Assembly: GCF_002252625.1 (NCBI RefSeq)
Contig: NZ_NQKW01000003.1
Location: 1-64,000 of the forward strand
Length of the DNA stretch: 64,000 bases
Direction: 5' to 3'
From: Synechococcus sp. 1G10
GTDB lineage: Bacteria > Cyanobacteriota > Cyanobacteriia > PCC-6307 > Cyanobiaceae
Part shown: positions 1 to 7,335 of the stretch, in pieces
How positions within the stretch are numbered: the first letter of the stretch is position 1
How the letters are laid out: each line of letters begins with the position of its first letter
The notes under the pieces: generated by a model
Databases searched by the model: none
What the model was told of the DNA's origin: nothing
Seen by the model: the letters and a program-made list of their open reading frames with translations, nothing else
Program-made: the position numbers and the translations under genes

Positions 1-350
1 AGATTGAGGACAGCTTCCTGGTCACCCGAACCATGATCTGGGTGCTGCCGATGCTGGGCTTTCTCGGAACCGTACTTGGCATCTCCGTCTCGATCGGTGG
101 CTTCTCTGGCTTGCTGGCCAATGTGACGGATCTGACGAAGGTGAAGGCTGGCCTCACGCAGGTCACCGGTGGCCTCTCCACCGCCTTTGACACAACCCTT
201 CTGGGGATTGTCTGCGCCGTCGGCTGCATGGTGTTGATGAGCCTGGCTGAGCGCTCGGAGTATCGGCTGGCCGGAGATCTCGAAGCAAGCATCAACGATT
301 CCCTCTTCCCTCGATTGGCTCAAGATGAGACGTCCACGGCGAAGCTCTAG
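1..350 (+). CDS. MotA/TolQ/ExbB-family proton channel protein (C-terminal part)
   Basis: The reading frame is open from the left edge (codons in phase from base 3), so the N-terminus lies outside the window. Visible are a hydrophobic segment containing GFLGTVLGIS and a second one containing AFDTTLLGIVCAVGCM. These match the two signature stretches of the MotA/TolQ/ExbB family (LGTVxGI, and TTxxGL within the last membrane helix), which build the pentameric ion-driven stator of the inner membrane. The gene overlaps the next one by 26 nt, and that gene encodes an ExbD/TolR-like single-span protein, so the two are probably co-translated subunits of one complex. The energised partner (envelope transport, motility or defence) cannot be told from this fragment. 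Family assignment is firm. Confidence 0.85.
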   Translation, partial: IEDSFLVTRTMIWVLPMLGFLGTVLGISVSIGGFSGLLANVTDLTKVKAGLTQVTGGLSTAFDTTLLGIVCAVGCMVLMSLAERSEYRLAGDLEASINDSLFPRLAQDETSTAKL

Positions 351-816
351 TACCGGAGTTGATCTGATCGGCTTCCTCGACATCCTCAGCGCGGTTATGG
401 TGATCGTGCTGCTGGTGATTTCGGTGCTGGCCCTCTCGATCGGGGAGCAGGGAACAACCCAGGCTGCACCTGAACCGTTGCCAGCTGCGGCTTCAGAGTC
501 CAGGACATCCCCCGCTCTCGTCGAGATCACCACGGTGGGTGGCCGTGATGTCACTGCGGCCACTTCCTTCCTGCTTTGCAAGGGAGAGAGCCTGGAGCAG
601 TTCGATCCCGGAAACGGCGAGAGAATCAAGTCTTGGTCACTCGGCACCACCAGTGCTGCTGAGGTGGCTCGGGAACTGGCAGCCCCCAACGTTTACCTGG
701 CGGTATCCGGTTCCTGCTTCCCCTCACTTGACTCTCTGGTAGAAGCCTTCCGGGCCAGCGGGTCGCAGCTTGGTTACGAGCCCACATCAGAGGAGGCCGT
801 CTTGCCATGGCAGTAA
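325..816 (+). CDS. ExbD/TolR-like single-span membrane protein, stator partner 1
   Basis: A 163-aa protein with a short basic N-terminus (MRRPRRSSS), one transmembrane helix at about residues 14-38, and a 125-residue periplasmic tail. The helix begins DLIGFLDILSAVMV, so an aspartate sits at the start of the membrane span as in the proton-carrying helix of ExbD/TolR/MotB. The tail shows no recognisable OmpA-like peptidoglycan domain. The start lies inside the preceding channel gene and the stop overlaps the next start by 10 nt, so this is a tightly coupled three-gene unit. Assignment as a stator B-type subunit is inferred from topology, the membrane Asp and gene order, not from clear sequence similarity. 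Confidence 0.6.
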   Translation: MRRPRRSSSTGVDLIGFLDILSAVMVIVLLVISVLALSIGEQGTTQAAPEPLPAAASESRTSPALVEITTVGGRDVTAATSFLLCKGESLEQFDPGNGERIKSWSLGTTSAAEVARELAAPNVYLAVSGSCFPSLDSLVEAFRASGSQLGYEPTSEEAVLPWQ

Positions 817-1403
817 ATCAGAGAGGTCGTCGTCGCTCTGGTGCAGCCGAGCTGAGCTTCGACAGCTTGATCGATGTCTTCATGAACGTTCTGGGCGTTC
901 TGATGATCACGGCTGTCGTGCTGGCACTCGCGGCTCCAGGGCGGGTCAGCAACCCACAGGCACCCACTCCACAACCACCAGTAGCCCCGCCACCCATTAC
1001 ACAGCCGGAGCGGCCAGCAGCTCGGCTCTCATTGCCACAGGTTGAAGAAGCCGCTACGCGTCCGCTCTATCTCCTGATCACTGGTGATGGCATCCGGCCA
1101 TTTTCCGGGGATGACCTGGAGACGACCGGCAGGTTCTTTACTCTTACGGACCTGGGATCTGCTCTGCAGCTGCAGCCAATCTCAGGACGTGTGATGAGCG
1201 CGGGGGAGTTGCGTTTGTGGCTGAGGCAGTACGACCCAGGATTGCGGCATCTTTCAGCAGCAATCACATCCGATGGGACGGGATACTACAAGGAGGTGCG
1301 CACCATTACCGCAGAGGAAGGCTTCCGCTCCGGATGGCTGACACATGAAGGAAGTGCTGTTGTACTTGGCAGTGGAGGTCGTACAGGTTCTTTAGTCCAG
1401 TAG
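807..1403 (+). CDS. ExbD/TolR-like single-span membrane protein, stator partner 2
   Basis: A 198-aa protein with the same architecture as the gene before it: a basic N-terminus (NQRGRRRSG), then one membrane helix at about residues 20-45 containing SLIDVFMNVLGVLMI, with an Asp at the helix start as in ExbD/TolR. A proline-rich stretch (about residues 50-70) leads into a periplasmic domain of unknown fold. No OmpA-like domain is visible. Overlapping translation with the upstream gene suggests fixed stoichiometry. Having two B-like subunits behind one A-like channel is less common than the usual one-to-one pair. Confidence 0.55.
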   Translation: MAVNQRGRRRSGAAELSFDSLIDVFMNVLGVLMITAVVLALAAPGRVSNPQAPTPQPPVAPPPITQPERPAARLSLPQVEEAATRPLYLLITGDGIRPFSGDDLETTGRFFTLTDLGSALQLQPISGRVMSAGELRLWLRQYDPGLRHLSAAITSDGTGYYKEVRTITAEEGFRSGWLTHEGSAVVLGSGGRTGSLVQ

Positions 1404-1679
1404 GCGCCATCCACCTAAAACTGCGCAGATACAATCACCTGAGTAGAGGCACTTTCTTGCAACATACCCCCCTTCTTGGCAATTCTGCTGCTGGGAACAC
1501 TTGAACACAAGCTGGAGCATAGACAAGAATCATTCTCTAACTAGCCTGAATTGAGCGATGGGTGTGGAAATCCCCCGATCAGGGGATGTGGTGAGACGTG
1601 CGCCCAGGAGATGGTGAAGAGGTCAGGGGGAAGCAGATGCCCATACCCCCACCACCCACCACGACCACCGTTCATAGCC
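1404..1679. other. Intergenic region with a small hairpin
   Basis: I see no convincing gene here. The notable element is a 6-bp-stem hairpin, ATCCCC (1570-1575) and GGGGAT (1582-1587), about 165 nt past the upstream stop. A C-rich stretch (about 1645-1671, CCACC-type repeats) lies directly before the ATG of the next gene, where a purine-rich ribosome binding site would normally sit. Confidence 0.4.
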
Positions 1680-2366
1680 ATGAACCGCTTCCTCACCTCC
1701 GCTGCTGCTGCTGCCATCGCGATCACCGCCTCACCGGCCTACGCACAGCCGACTCCCGCGATCGTCAAGCAATGCCAAACAGCTGCTGATTTTGCTGGTT
1801 GCGTCAAAGCTTTCACTACTCCAGCTGTCGTTAAAGACGAGGTTCAGCCTCTCCGCGATGCCATGAAGCAAGTTGCGGCGCGCCTGACCACAGGCACTAG
1901 CTTGGCTGACTCAACCAGCGTTTACCAGCCTGTCGTTGACCAACTGGCATTGGTAGAAAGCGCTCACGGCTCAGACCCAGCTGTAGTAGCAGCACGCAAG
2001 GCGACCAACATGTTTGGCGTTATGCGCTCGGCATGGGGATTGCGCATTCAAGCCGACGTCAGCCACAAGCTCAACAAGTCCAACGTGTACATCTGCCCGA
2101 CACTCAAGGATACTGCTGACATTTTTGATCAGCAGTTTGAAACCAGCATCAACTTCAACTATTCCACTACTTGGGCGGGACGTCTGTTTGGTGTCAAGCT
2201 CTGCACTGTCGCCGACTATCAGCTGCCTGATTACTACATGCGAAGCGAGATAGTGCAGGTCTTAAACTCTGGCGCTACCCCCACAACGTCAATGGAGAAA
2301 GGAGCACCCTCCTCCACAAAAATCTTCCCACAGCCGGTAAGCGACTACTCATCCGGCTTTCGGTGA
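1680..2366 (+). CDS. Secreted hypothetical protein with signal peptide
   Basis: The start at 1680 was chosen because it gives a textbook Sec signal peptide: MNRFLTS, an alanine-rich core, and cleavage after ASPAYA before QPTPA. The frame is open further upstream, but those residues do not look like a protein start. The mature part is about 205 aa with several cysteines (KQCQTAADFAGC near its N-terminus, later YICPTL and KLCTV), compatible with disulfides outside the cytoplasm. I recognise no family. It is the first of three adjacent genes for small signal-peptide proteins. Confidence 0.7.
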   Translation: MNRFLTSAAAAAIAITASPAYAQPTPAIVKQCQTAADFAGCVKAFTTPAVVKDEVQPLRDAMKQVAARLTTGTSLADSTSVYQPVVDQLALVESAHGSDPAVVAARKATNMFGVMRSAWGLRIQADVSHKLNKSNVYICPTLKDTADIFDQQFETSINFNYSTTWAGRLFGVKLCTVADYQLPDYYMRSEIVQVLNSGATPTTSMEKGAPSSTKIFPQPVSDYSSGFR

Positions 2367-2416
2367 GTCGAGCTTTTCACATCATCCCACCACCCACCCA
2401 CCACCACACCCGCACC

Positions 2417-2923
2417 ATGAAGCGCTTCTTCGATATCGCCGCTGCTGCTGTCCTGCTCTTTGCCGCACCTGTTCACGCACAGAACACCACCGCCCCGTCT
2501 ACCTGGCAGCTCAGTCAATTCTGCACGATGAGGTTTGACAAGAACAACAGCGCAAACTCCAAGGCAATCCGCAACATCGACACCACCAGGGAGCGCTGTC
2601 AGGGGATCTCTGTCTCCCAGAAGGAGAACATCAATGTTCACTTCTCCCCCGTACATCCGTCACTCAGCAAGCCGCTCATCAGTTATGCCCTTGTCGAGGG
2701 TCCATTCGTTGGTAAGCATCCAGTGCAAGCCGTAGTAATCGGCTTGGGAACCCAAGACCAGACGATCCTCCCCGTTCAAGGCGGATCATGTGAAGTTCGA
2801 CCAGACTCGACCGTTGCGTGTTCAGCTTTTACGGAGTCGCTGGAAAATGGTGACTACTTGTCATTCATCAGCGTGGCCTCGTTCGAGGGTCTGGTCCCCG
2901 CTATCCGCACCGCCCTTCGCTGA
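2417..2923 (+). CDS. Secreted hypothetical protein with signal peptide
   Basis: A 168-aa protein beginning MKRFFDIAAAAVLLFAAPVHAQ, a clear Sec signal peptide with probable cleavage after VHA. The mature part has four cysteines (FCTMRF, RCQGIS, GGSCEV, VACSAF), an even number suited to disulfides. No family is recognised. The ATG is preceded by a run of CCACC/CACC units (2384-2416) instead of a purine-rich ribosome binding site, as for the gene upstream. The gene sits 50 nt after its neighbour, so both probably share a transcript. Confidence 0.7.
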   Translation: MKRFFDIAAAAVLLFAAPVHAQNTTAPSTWQLSQFCTMRFDKNNSANSKAIRNIDTTRERCQGISVSQKENINVHFSPVHPSLSKPLISYALVEGPFVGKHPVQAVVIGLGTQDQTILPVQGGSCEVRPDSTVACSAFTESLENGDYLSFISVASFEGLVPAIRTALR

Positions 2924-2994
2924 TAGTCCGCTCGCTGCCCCGATCGCATCGGTGCATTCACCATCCATCCCATCGTCTCCAGACCAACAGAAAA

Positions 2995-3513
2995 ATGAAA
3001 AAGCTCATTCTAACCATTGCCATTTTGACAGCTACGGCATTACCCGCAATGGCTAAACACTGCCCGAGTCTTCCCCGGACAGAAACTAAAGAAATAAAAC
3101 GTAGCGCCTATATTGTCGTTGACTCAGGCCCACCGATTCACTGCATCAAAGATTCACTTAGATCATTTGCAGAAATTGGAGGCCTTGATAAAGACACTTA
3201 CCGATGCGGAGGCTTGACAATACAAAGAATCTCCCCATCGACTAACGCGCTTATAAGCAATGTCCTTAGACGCGACTGGGATTCGTGCTCAAGGTATCGC
3301 TATACCTTGTTTGATAAGCAAGGAAAAGAATTCCGCCTTAACGCCGAATGCCCTTCAGGAGCAATCTCTCCTGAAGTCTTAATTACAAGATGCATCAAAG
3401 ATAACGTAACAACATTTAGCGGTAGAGCAAAGCTTACCAATGATTGGGCGGCTATCTACTTCCACACAGAGAGTGTCCACAAGCCCTTCCCTGTGAAAGG
3501 GCCAAGCCTTTAG
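2995..3513 (+). CDS. Secreted hypothetical protein, AT-rich
   Basis: A 172-aa protein with signal peptide MKKLILTIAILTATALPAMA and a cysteine-containing mature domain (HCPSLP, IHCIKD, YRCGG, DSCSRY, AECPSG, TRCIKD), so six cysteines. Codon use is clearly more AT-rich (AAA, AAT, TTA, AGA) than in both neighbours, which suggests a separate, more recent origin. No family is recognised. It follows a small hairpin at 2940-2952. Confidence 0.7.
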   Translation: MKKLILTIAILTATALPAMAKHCPSLPRTETKEIKRSAYIVVDSGPPIHCIKDSLRSFAEIGGLDKDTYRCGGLTIQRISPSTNALISNVLRRDWDSCSRYRYTLFDKQGKEFRLNAECPSGAISPEVLITRCIKDNVTTFSGRAKLTNDWAAIYFHTESVHKPFPVKGPSL

Positions 3514-3564
3514 TCACCACCGCCCGCCCCGAGCGCATCGGGCATCCTTCACCACCACCCCGCC

Positions 3565-3825
3565 ATGAAATTTGATCTCTACAAAGCAGCCCGTGCAGCA
3601 TCACGTGATGCACGCGAGGCATCCGGCTGCGCCCGCACGGTCTGGAGCCTTGCTTTGACCATCCAGACGATGTTCCGGTCAGCCGACGACGACGACTTAC
3701 CCGTACCCAGCCATGATGTTGCGTTCGAGCTCGACCGTGCCATCAATGACGCAGGGTATGCCATGGCCTACATGCAGGCAACGCTAAATCAACTGCAGGC
3801 AATGCGGGGTGCACTTTGCTGCTAA
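3565..3825 (+). CDS. Small hypothetical protein, probably alpha-helical
   Basis: An 86-aa protein without a signal peptide. The N-terminal third is basic and alanine-rich (KAARAASRDAREASG), the middle carries an acidic patch (SADDDDL), and the rest looks helical. It ends in CC. No family is recognised. It lies 51 nt after the preceding secreted-protein gene, with a small hairpin and a CACCACCACC leader in the gap, the same layout as the genes upstream, which suggests it belongs to the same cassette. Confidence 0.55.
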   Translation: MKFDLYKAARAASRDAREASGCARTVWSLALTIQTMFRSADDDDLPVPSHDVAFELDRAINDAGYAMAYMQATLNQLQAMRGALCC

Positions 3826-3989
3826 CTCGTCCCGTACAGGCTGCAATCCTCCGCCTGAAGATGACGGATGTAGTACTGCCGCTCTTGATGGTGTTGCGCG
3901 AGGAGGTCTGCCTTGTGACAGATCACCAGCGGGGACTGATCGACGAACGCCTCAGCCAGGTGCAGGGCGGCAGCGAGATCGAGAGCCAT
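3822..3989 (-). CDS. Possible small protein, orientation uncertain
   Basis: The minus frame gives a 55-aa helical peptide (MALDLAAALHLAEAF at its start) whose stop overlaps the stop of the convergent 3565-3825 gene. The plus strand of the same bases also gives an open frame (ATG at 3861, stop at 4010). Third-position GC is about equal in both, so composition does not decide. I prefer the minus frame because its residue pattern looks more protein-like, but either could be real, or neither. Confidence 0.28.
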   Translation of the reverse strand: MALDLAAALHLAEAFVDQSPLVICHKADLLAQHHQERQYYIRHLQAEDCSLYGTS

Positions 3990-4281
3990 GCCGCCTATCT
4001 CTCTCACTGATTGAGCTGCTCAAGGAGTCGCCGAAGGTGCGGTTTAACGTGCTCAGCGAGGCGCGGTCACAAAAGTCTGCGGCTGTGCGAAGAAAGGGCT
4101 TGGCGCCTGATCGGCCAAATTCTGTGCGAATCTGAGTCCCTCAGGCCGGGCAGACAACTTCGCTAGCAAAGGGGTAATGCAAGCAGTTGACGTAACTTAC
4201 AATATCTGACAGTTGATCCTAGACTGCGATGCATCTTGCTGAGTTTAGGTGCTATAGCCGTTCTCCCTGGACAAGAGTATT
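3990..4281. other. Intergenic region upstream of EVE-HNH gene
   Basis: Composition turns AT-rich from about 4140. No gene is supported. The stretch 4180-4270 (TTGACGTAACTTACAATAT and following) is AT-rich enough to hold the promoter of the next gene, but I cannot place -35 and -10 boxes with correct spacing. Confidence 0.3.
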
Positions 4282-5460
4282 ATGAGGACTTGGATTTTTC
4301 AAGGAAACCCTTCTATTTTTGATCTTGATGGGTTTCTGCAAAGCCATCCCGTTGATTTTTCCTGGCTTGCAAAGCAGCATCGTGACAAGATCATGCCAGG
4401 AGACGATGTATATGTTTGGAGATCCGCTGGAGATGCCCGTGGCACTGCCGGTATCGTAGCGAAGGCGACGGTGATATCTGAGCCATATGAGGGCCCCGAT
4501 GATCAGGTCTCGGTGCCATACTGGAAGTATGCTTCAAATGCTACATCAGTACAATGTAGAGTTCGAATACGACTAGAAAAGTCTGCGAGTTCACGCGAGA
4601 TAATTAAGAGAGACTGGTTGGTTGAAGATCCTATTTGCCATGACCTGTTAGTTATCCGGCAGCCAGCAGGGACAAACTATCCCGTTAACCAAGATCAAGC
4701 TGATCGACTTGGCCAGCTTTGGTTGCGTACAGGAGTGGACTGGAGTAGAGCAGAGTCGCTGGCTGCACTTCGAACTTACGGATATACGCTTAACCAAGAG
4801 ATCTCTAGGAAGAGAGGCAGCCCAGTGGCAGAGCTTGCTCTCTTGACCGGTCGCTCCGTGAGTGGGGTATATAACAAGATCATGAACTTTCGAGCAATTG
4901 ATCCAAGGGACCAGCGAGCTGGGCTCAAGGGAGGAAGCGATATAGACCGTGCAGTCTGGGCAGAGTTCTTCGACAGGACTAGCCGAGAACTTAATCAAAG
5001 TGCCATAGAGAAGGAGTTTCATTCACTATGGACGAACTCATGGATTCAGAAGTCGCTTGACACTCAATCTGAATCGCTCAAATCAAAAACATCAGCATTG
5101 GCCGCGTTGAGTCAGCAGGAATTATTGCAACGAATCGCCAAGCGGGCCACCTCAGACATTCCTCGATCTGGAACCATTACAACAACTATCTTTGATCGTG
5201 ATCCTGCAGTGATCGTGTTTGCCAAGACTCGCGCACAGTTCCGATGCGAAGTCCCTGGCTGTCTGTACCAGCTATTTCTTAGGTCAGACGGAGAAGCATT
5301 CATCGAGGTCCATCATATTCGGACCCTGGCTAGTGGTGGTACAGACATCCCTGATAATGTTGCATGCCTGTGTCCCTCCCATCACAGGGAAATTCACTTT
5401 GGGATGGAAGGTGGGCGTCTAACCAACCTGCTGCTTGAGCTACGAAAAAGATCAGGCTAA
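4282..5460 (+). CDS. EVE domain-HNH endonuclease fusion (putative modification-dependent restriction enzyme)
   Basis: A 392-aa protein in three parts. Residues 1 to about 145 are an EVE domain, recognisable from MRTWIFQGNP, the MPGDDVYVWRS segment and GIVAKATVISEP. EVE domains are PUA-like pockets that bind modified bases. Residues about 150-245 are the helical region often found before HNH domains in such proteins (TGRSVSGVYNKIMNF, DRAVWAEFF). Residues about 320-385 are an HNH nuclease with CEVPGC, VHHIRTL, an Asn in DNVACLCP and SHHREIH, so the zinc cysteines and catalytic histidines are all present. EVE-HNH fusions are proposed type IV-like enzymes that cut DNA carrying hypermodified cytosines. 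Codon use is more AT-rich than in the host genes. It lies convergent to the terminase gene, a likely defence cargo of the island. Confidence 0.88.
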   Translation: MRTWIFQGNPSIFDLDGFLQSHPVDFSWLAKQHRDKIMPGDDVYVWRSAGDARGTAGIVAKATVISEPYEGPDDQVSVPYWKYASNATSVQCRVRIRLEKSASSREIIKRDWLVEDPICHDLLVIRQPAGTNYPVNQDQADRLGQLWLRTGVDWSRAESLAALRTYGYTLNQEISRKRGSPVAELALLTGRSVSGVYNKIMNFRAIDPRDQRAGLKGGSDIDRAVWAEFFDRTSRELNQSAIEKEFHSLWTNSWIQKSLDTQSESLKSKTSALAALSQQELLQRIAKRATSDIPRSGTITTTIFDRDPAVIVFAKTRAQFRCEVPGCLYQLFLRSDGEAFIEVHHIRTLASGGTDIPDNVACLCPSHHREIHFGMEGGRLTNLLLELRKRSG

Positions 5461-5605
5461 ACTGATATGTCAGAAGCCTCAACGGGGAGAGCGTTGTTGT
5501 AGAGGCAGGCTAGTGAGTGTCACACCTTCCAATGGATCAGGGCCCAGAGGTACCCCCTTAGGCGAGTCACCAGAATCCCTGAGAGGGTCCCAACCACTAA
5601 AGCTT

Positions 5606-7072
5606 TCACCACACCCTGAAGTTCGTCGACCCCACCATGCTCCTGCTGCGCTGCCAAACCACCCCATACCGCACTGCATCCAATGCGTGCTGCGCCGTTC
5701 CATCAGCTACTCGCTCACAATCTGTCGGGTGGCGGGGCAGCGTCGGCACCGTGGCCATCCAGCCCTGACATGCCTTGCTCCATAGGAGCCACGGTGTCTC
5801 CGGGTCACGACTTGCTGCCTGCAGCATCGTGCGGACCAAGGCTAGGCCGTTCGCTTCTCTCACCGAGAGCTTCCCGGCACGGCGAAACCGCACACCGGCA
5901 TCTTGGAAGTCACCAGCCACTGAACCCCTCGGCCCGCCGGTCGCGTTGAACACGGCATCGTCCATCACGATCTGCAGATCCCTTGGCTCCAGTCCCCATC
6001 TGCTCAGCCATTCCTTGAGCGCCATGGCTTGCTCGGCATTGCTCATGTAGGAGCCACGGGTCCAATCCCGTTGCCCACCGCTGGTGCTGGCGCAGACGTA
6101 CATCTCATCGATCAGCCACAGGCTGCCCTTGGGGGCGCTTGGTGGGTCCGGAATGGCCAGATAGAACACCGATGGGGCAGCACAGCCCCAGTCGCCCACC
6201 ACGAAGGGCTTGTGGAGCCTCAGGTTGATCTCCCCAGGCTTCACTTCACGCATGGAGCGGCGCACCGAGAAGCTCGTCCCGAAGAACGCCCCGGCAATCT
6301 CCACGTCCAGCCGCCCTCTGAGCCAGGCATCTAGCAGCGCAGGGTCATCACCACATGCCACCCGCAGGCTGCGGATGTAAGCATCAAGGTCGATGTACTG
6401 GTTGCTGGCCGCAGTGGCACTGAAATAGACGCAGTGCTTCTCCAGGTCCTCGCTGTAGAACCGTGTGGGCTTGCCGGCTTCTGGATAGCCCGAAGGTATG
6501 CCGAATCTTGTCTGCAGCCACGCATGGCCAGCGCCTCCAGGGTTACCCAGCAGGATCACACGGGTCTGGATGCCTTCCGGTGCACGCAATGTGGCCCGTA
6601 CGGTGTCGATGAAGTCACTGGTGGGATGGGTACCGACTTCGTCATGGATGTGGCAAACGTAGCTACGCCCCTGATAGCGGGAGAGTGATTTCTGCATCTC
6701 AACAGGCCCGTTGCCCACATAGCCCAGTTCCACTGAGCCGAAAGGAGCATCAGGCCCACCGAGCTTGAACAGCATCGTGGCGCCGCTCCAAGTGGTGCCT
6801 GGGAAGGCCCTGGCGTAATAGCGCCAAAGCAGGCCCTGCAGTTCAACAAGACCCTGGTAGGTCTGACGTGTGATCAGGCAACTGTACCTGCCCTTGAAGA
6901 TACTGGCATCACGGGCGGTTATCAGCGGAATGGCATAGGACTTGCCAGTACCCCTTGCGGTTATGGCACAAACATCATCAGCCAGCGGGCAATCAAGCAG
7001 AATCCGCTGAGTCAGGTTTGCTTCACCAATCTCCGGGGCTGGTGCAGGCAGCCGTGGTGCGGTCTGAGTCAT
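5606..7072 (-). CDS. terL: Phage-type terminase large subunit
   Basis: A DNA-packaging motor of 488 aa from the ATG at 7072 (496 aa from a TTG at 7096). The N-terminal ATPase has Walker A TARGTGKS and a Walker B-like stretch ending HIHDEVG. The C-terminal RNase H-like nuclease has its acidic positions in VVGDWGCAAPS, IVMDDAVFN and HALDAVRYG. Length and domain order are normal for TerL, with no visible lesion. No portal, protease or capsid gene follows; the next gene on this strand side is the convergent EVE-HNH gene. A packaging enzyme without capsid genes is typical of satellites that use a helper virus, or of a decayed prophage. Confidence 0.88.
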   Translation of the reverse strand: MTQTAPRLPAPAPEIGEANLTQRILLDCPLADDVCAITARGTGKSYAIPLITARDASIFKGRYSCLITRQTYQGLVELQGLLWRYYARAFPGTTWSGATMLFKLGGPDAPFGSVELGYVGNGPVEMQKSLSRYQGRSYVCHIHDEVGTHPTSDFIDTVRATLRAPEGIQTRVILLGNPGGAGHAWLQTRFGIPSGYPEAGKPTRFYSEDLEKHCVYFSATAASNQYIDLDAYIRSLRVACGDDPALLDAWLRGRLDVEIAGAFFGTSFSVRRSMREVKPGEINLRLHKPFVVGDWGCAAPSVFYLAIPDPPSAPKGSLWLIDEMYVCASTSGGQRDWTRGSYMSNAEQAMALKEWLSRWGLEPRDLQIVMDDAVFNATGGPRGSVAGDFQDAGVRFRRAGKLSVREANGLALVRTMLQAASRDPETPWLLWSKACQGWMATVPTLPRHPTDCERVADGTAQHALDAVRYGVVWQRSRSMVGSTNFRVW

Positions 7073-7096
7073 AGCCGGCGAGCATCCTTCCTCCAA

Positions 7097-7335
7097 TCTA
7101 GTCGCGGCTCAATGCGCCACAGGACGGTGAAGATTGGGCGTCAAAATATTCAGCGCGGGTGAAGGTGATGAGGCGCAGATTGCCCCCCCTACCCGGGGTG
7201 GTGAATCTGGGGTGGTTGGCGCTCTGGGGAGTGAGTGGGAGACGAGACTGAAGGGTGGAGATTGCAACCATACCCCCATTCCTTATGCTTACTGGTGGAC
7301 AAGGTAAGCATAGCCTACCTTGCCCAGAGACAGTA
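7097..7335. other. Intergenic region between terL and an upstream hypothetical gene
   Basis: No gene is supported. It contains a perfect 9-bp inverted repeat at 7284-7312, listed separately, and G/C-rich runs around 7180-7245. A GGAGGA motif at 7089-7094, just inside the longer reading frame of terL, may serve as the ribosome binding site for the 7072 start, although the spacing is long. Confidence 0.35.
7284..7312. repeat. Perfect 9-bp inverted repeat
   Basis: TATGCTTAC (7284-7292) and GTAAGCATA (7304-7312) are exact reverse complements with an 11-bp spacer. A second, overlapping inverted pair, AAGGTA (7301-7306) and TACCTT (7316-7321), shares the right arm. The repeat lies 24 nt past the stop of the minus-strand 7336-8046 gene. 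There is no T-run after it, so an intrinsic terminator is doubtful. An operator or a recombinase-binding site is possible given the serine recombinase gene 0.8 kb away. Confidence 0.6.
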
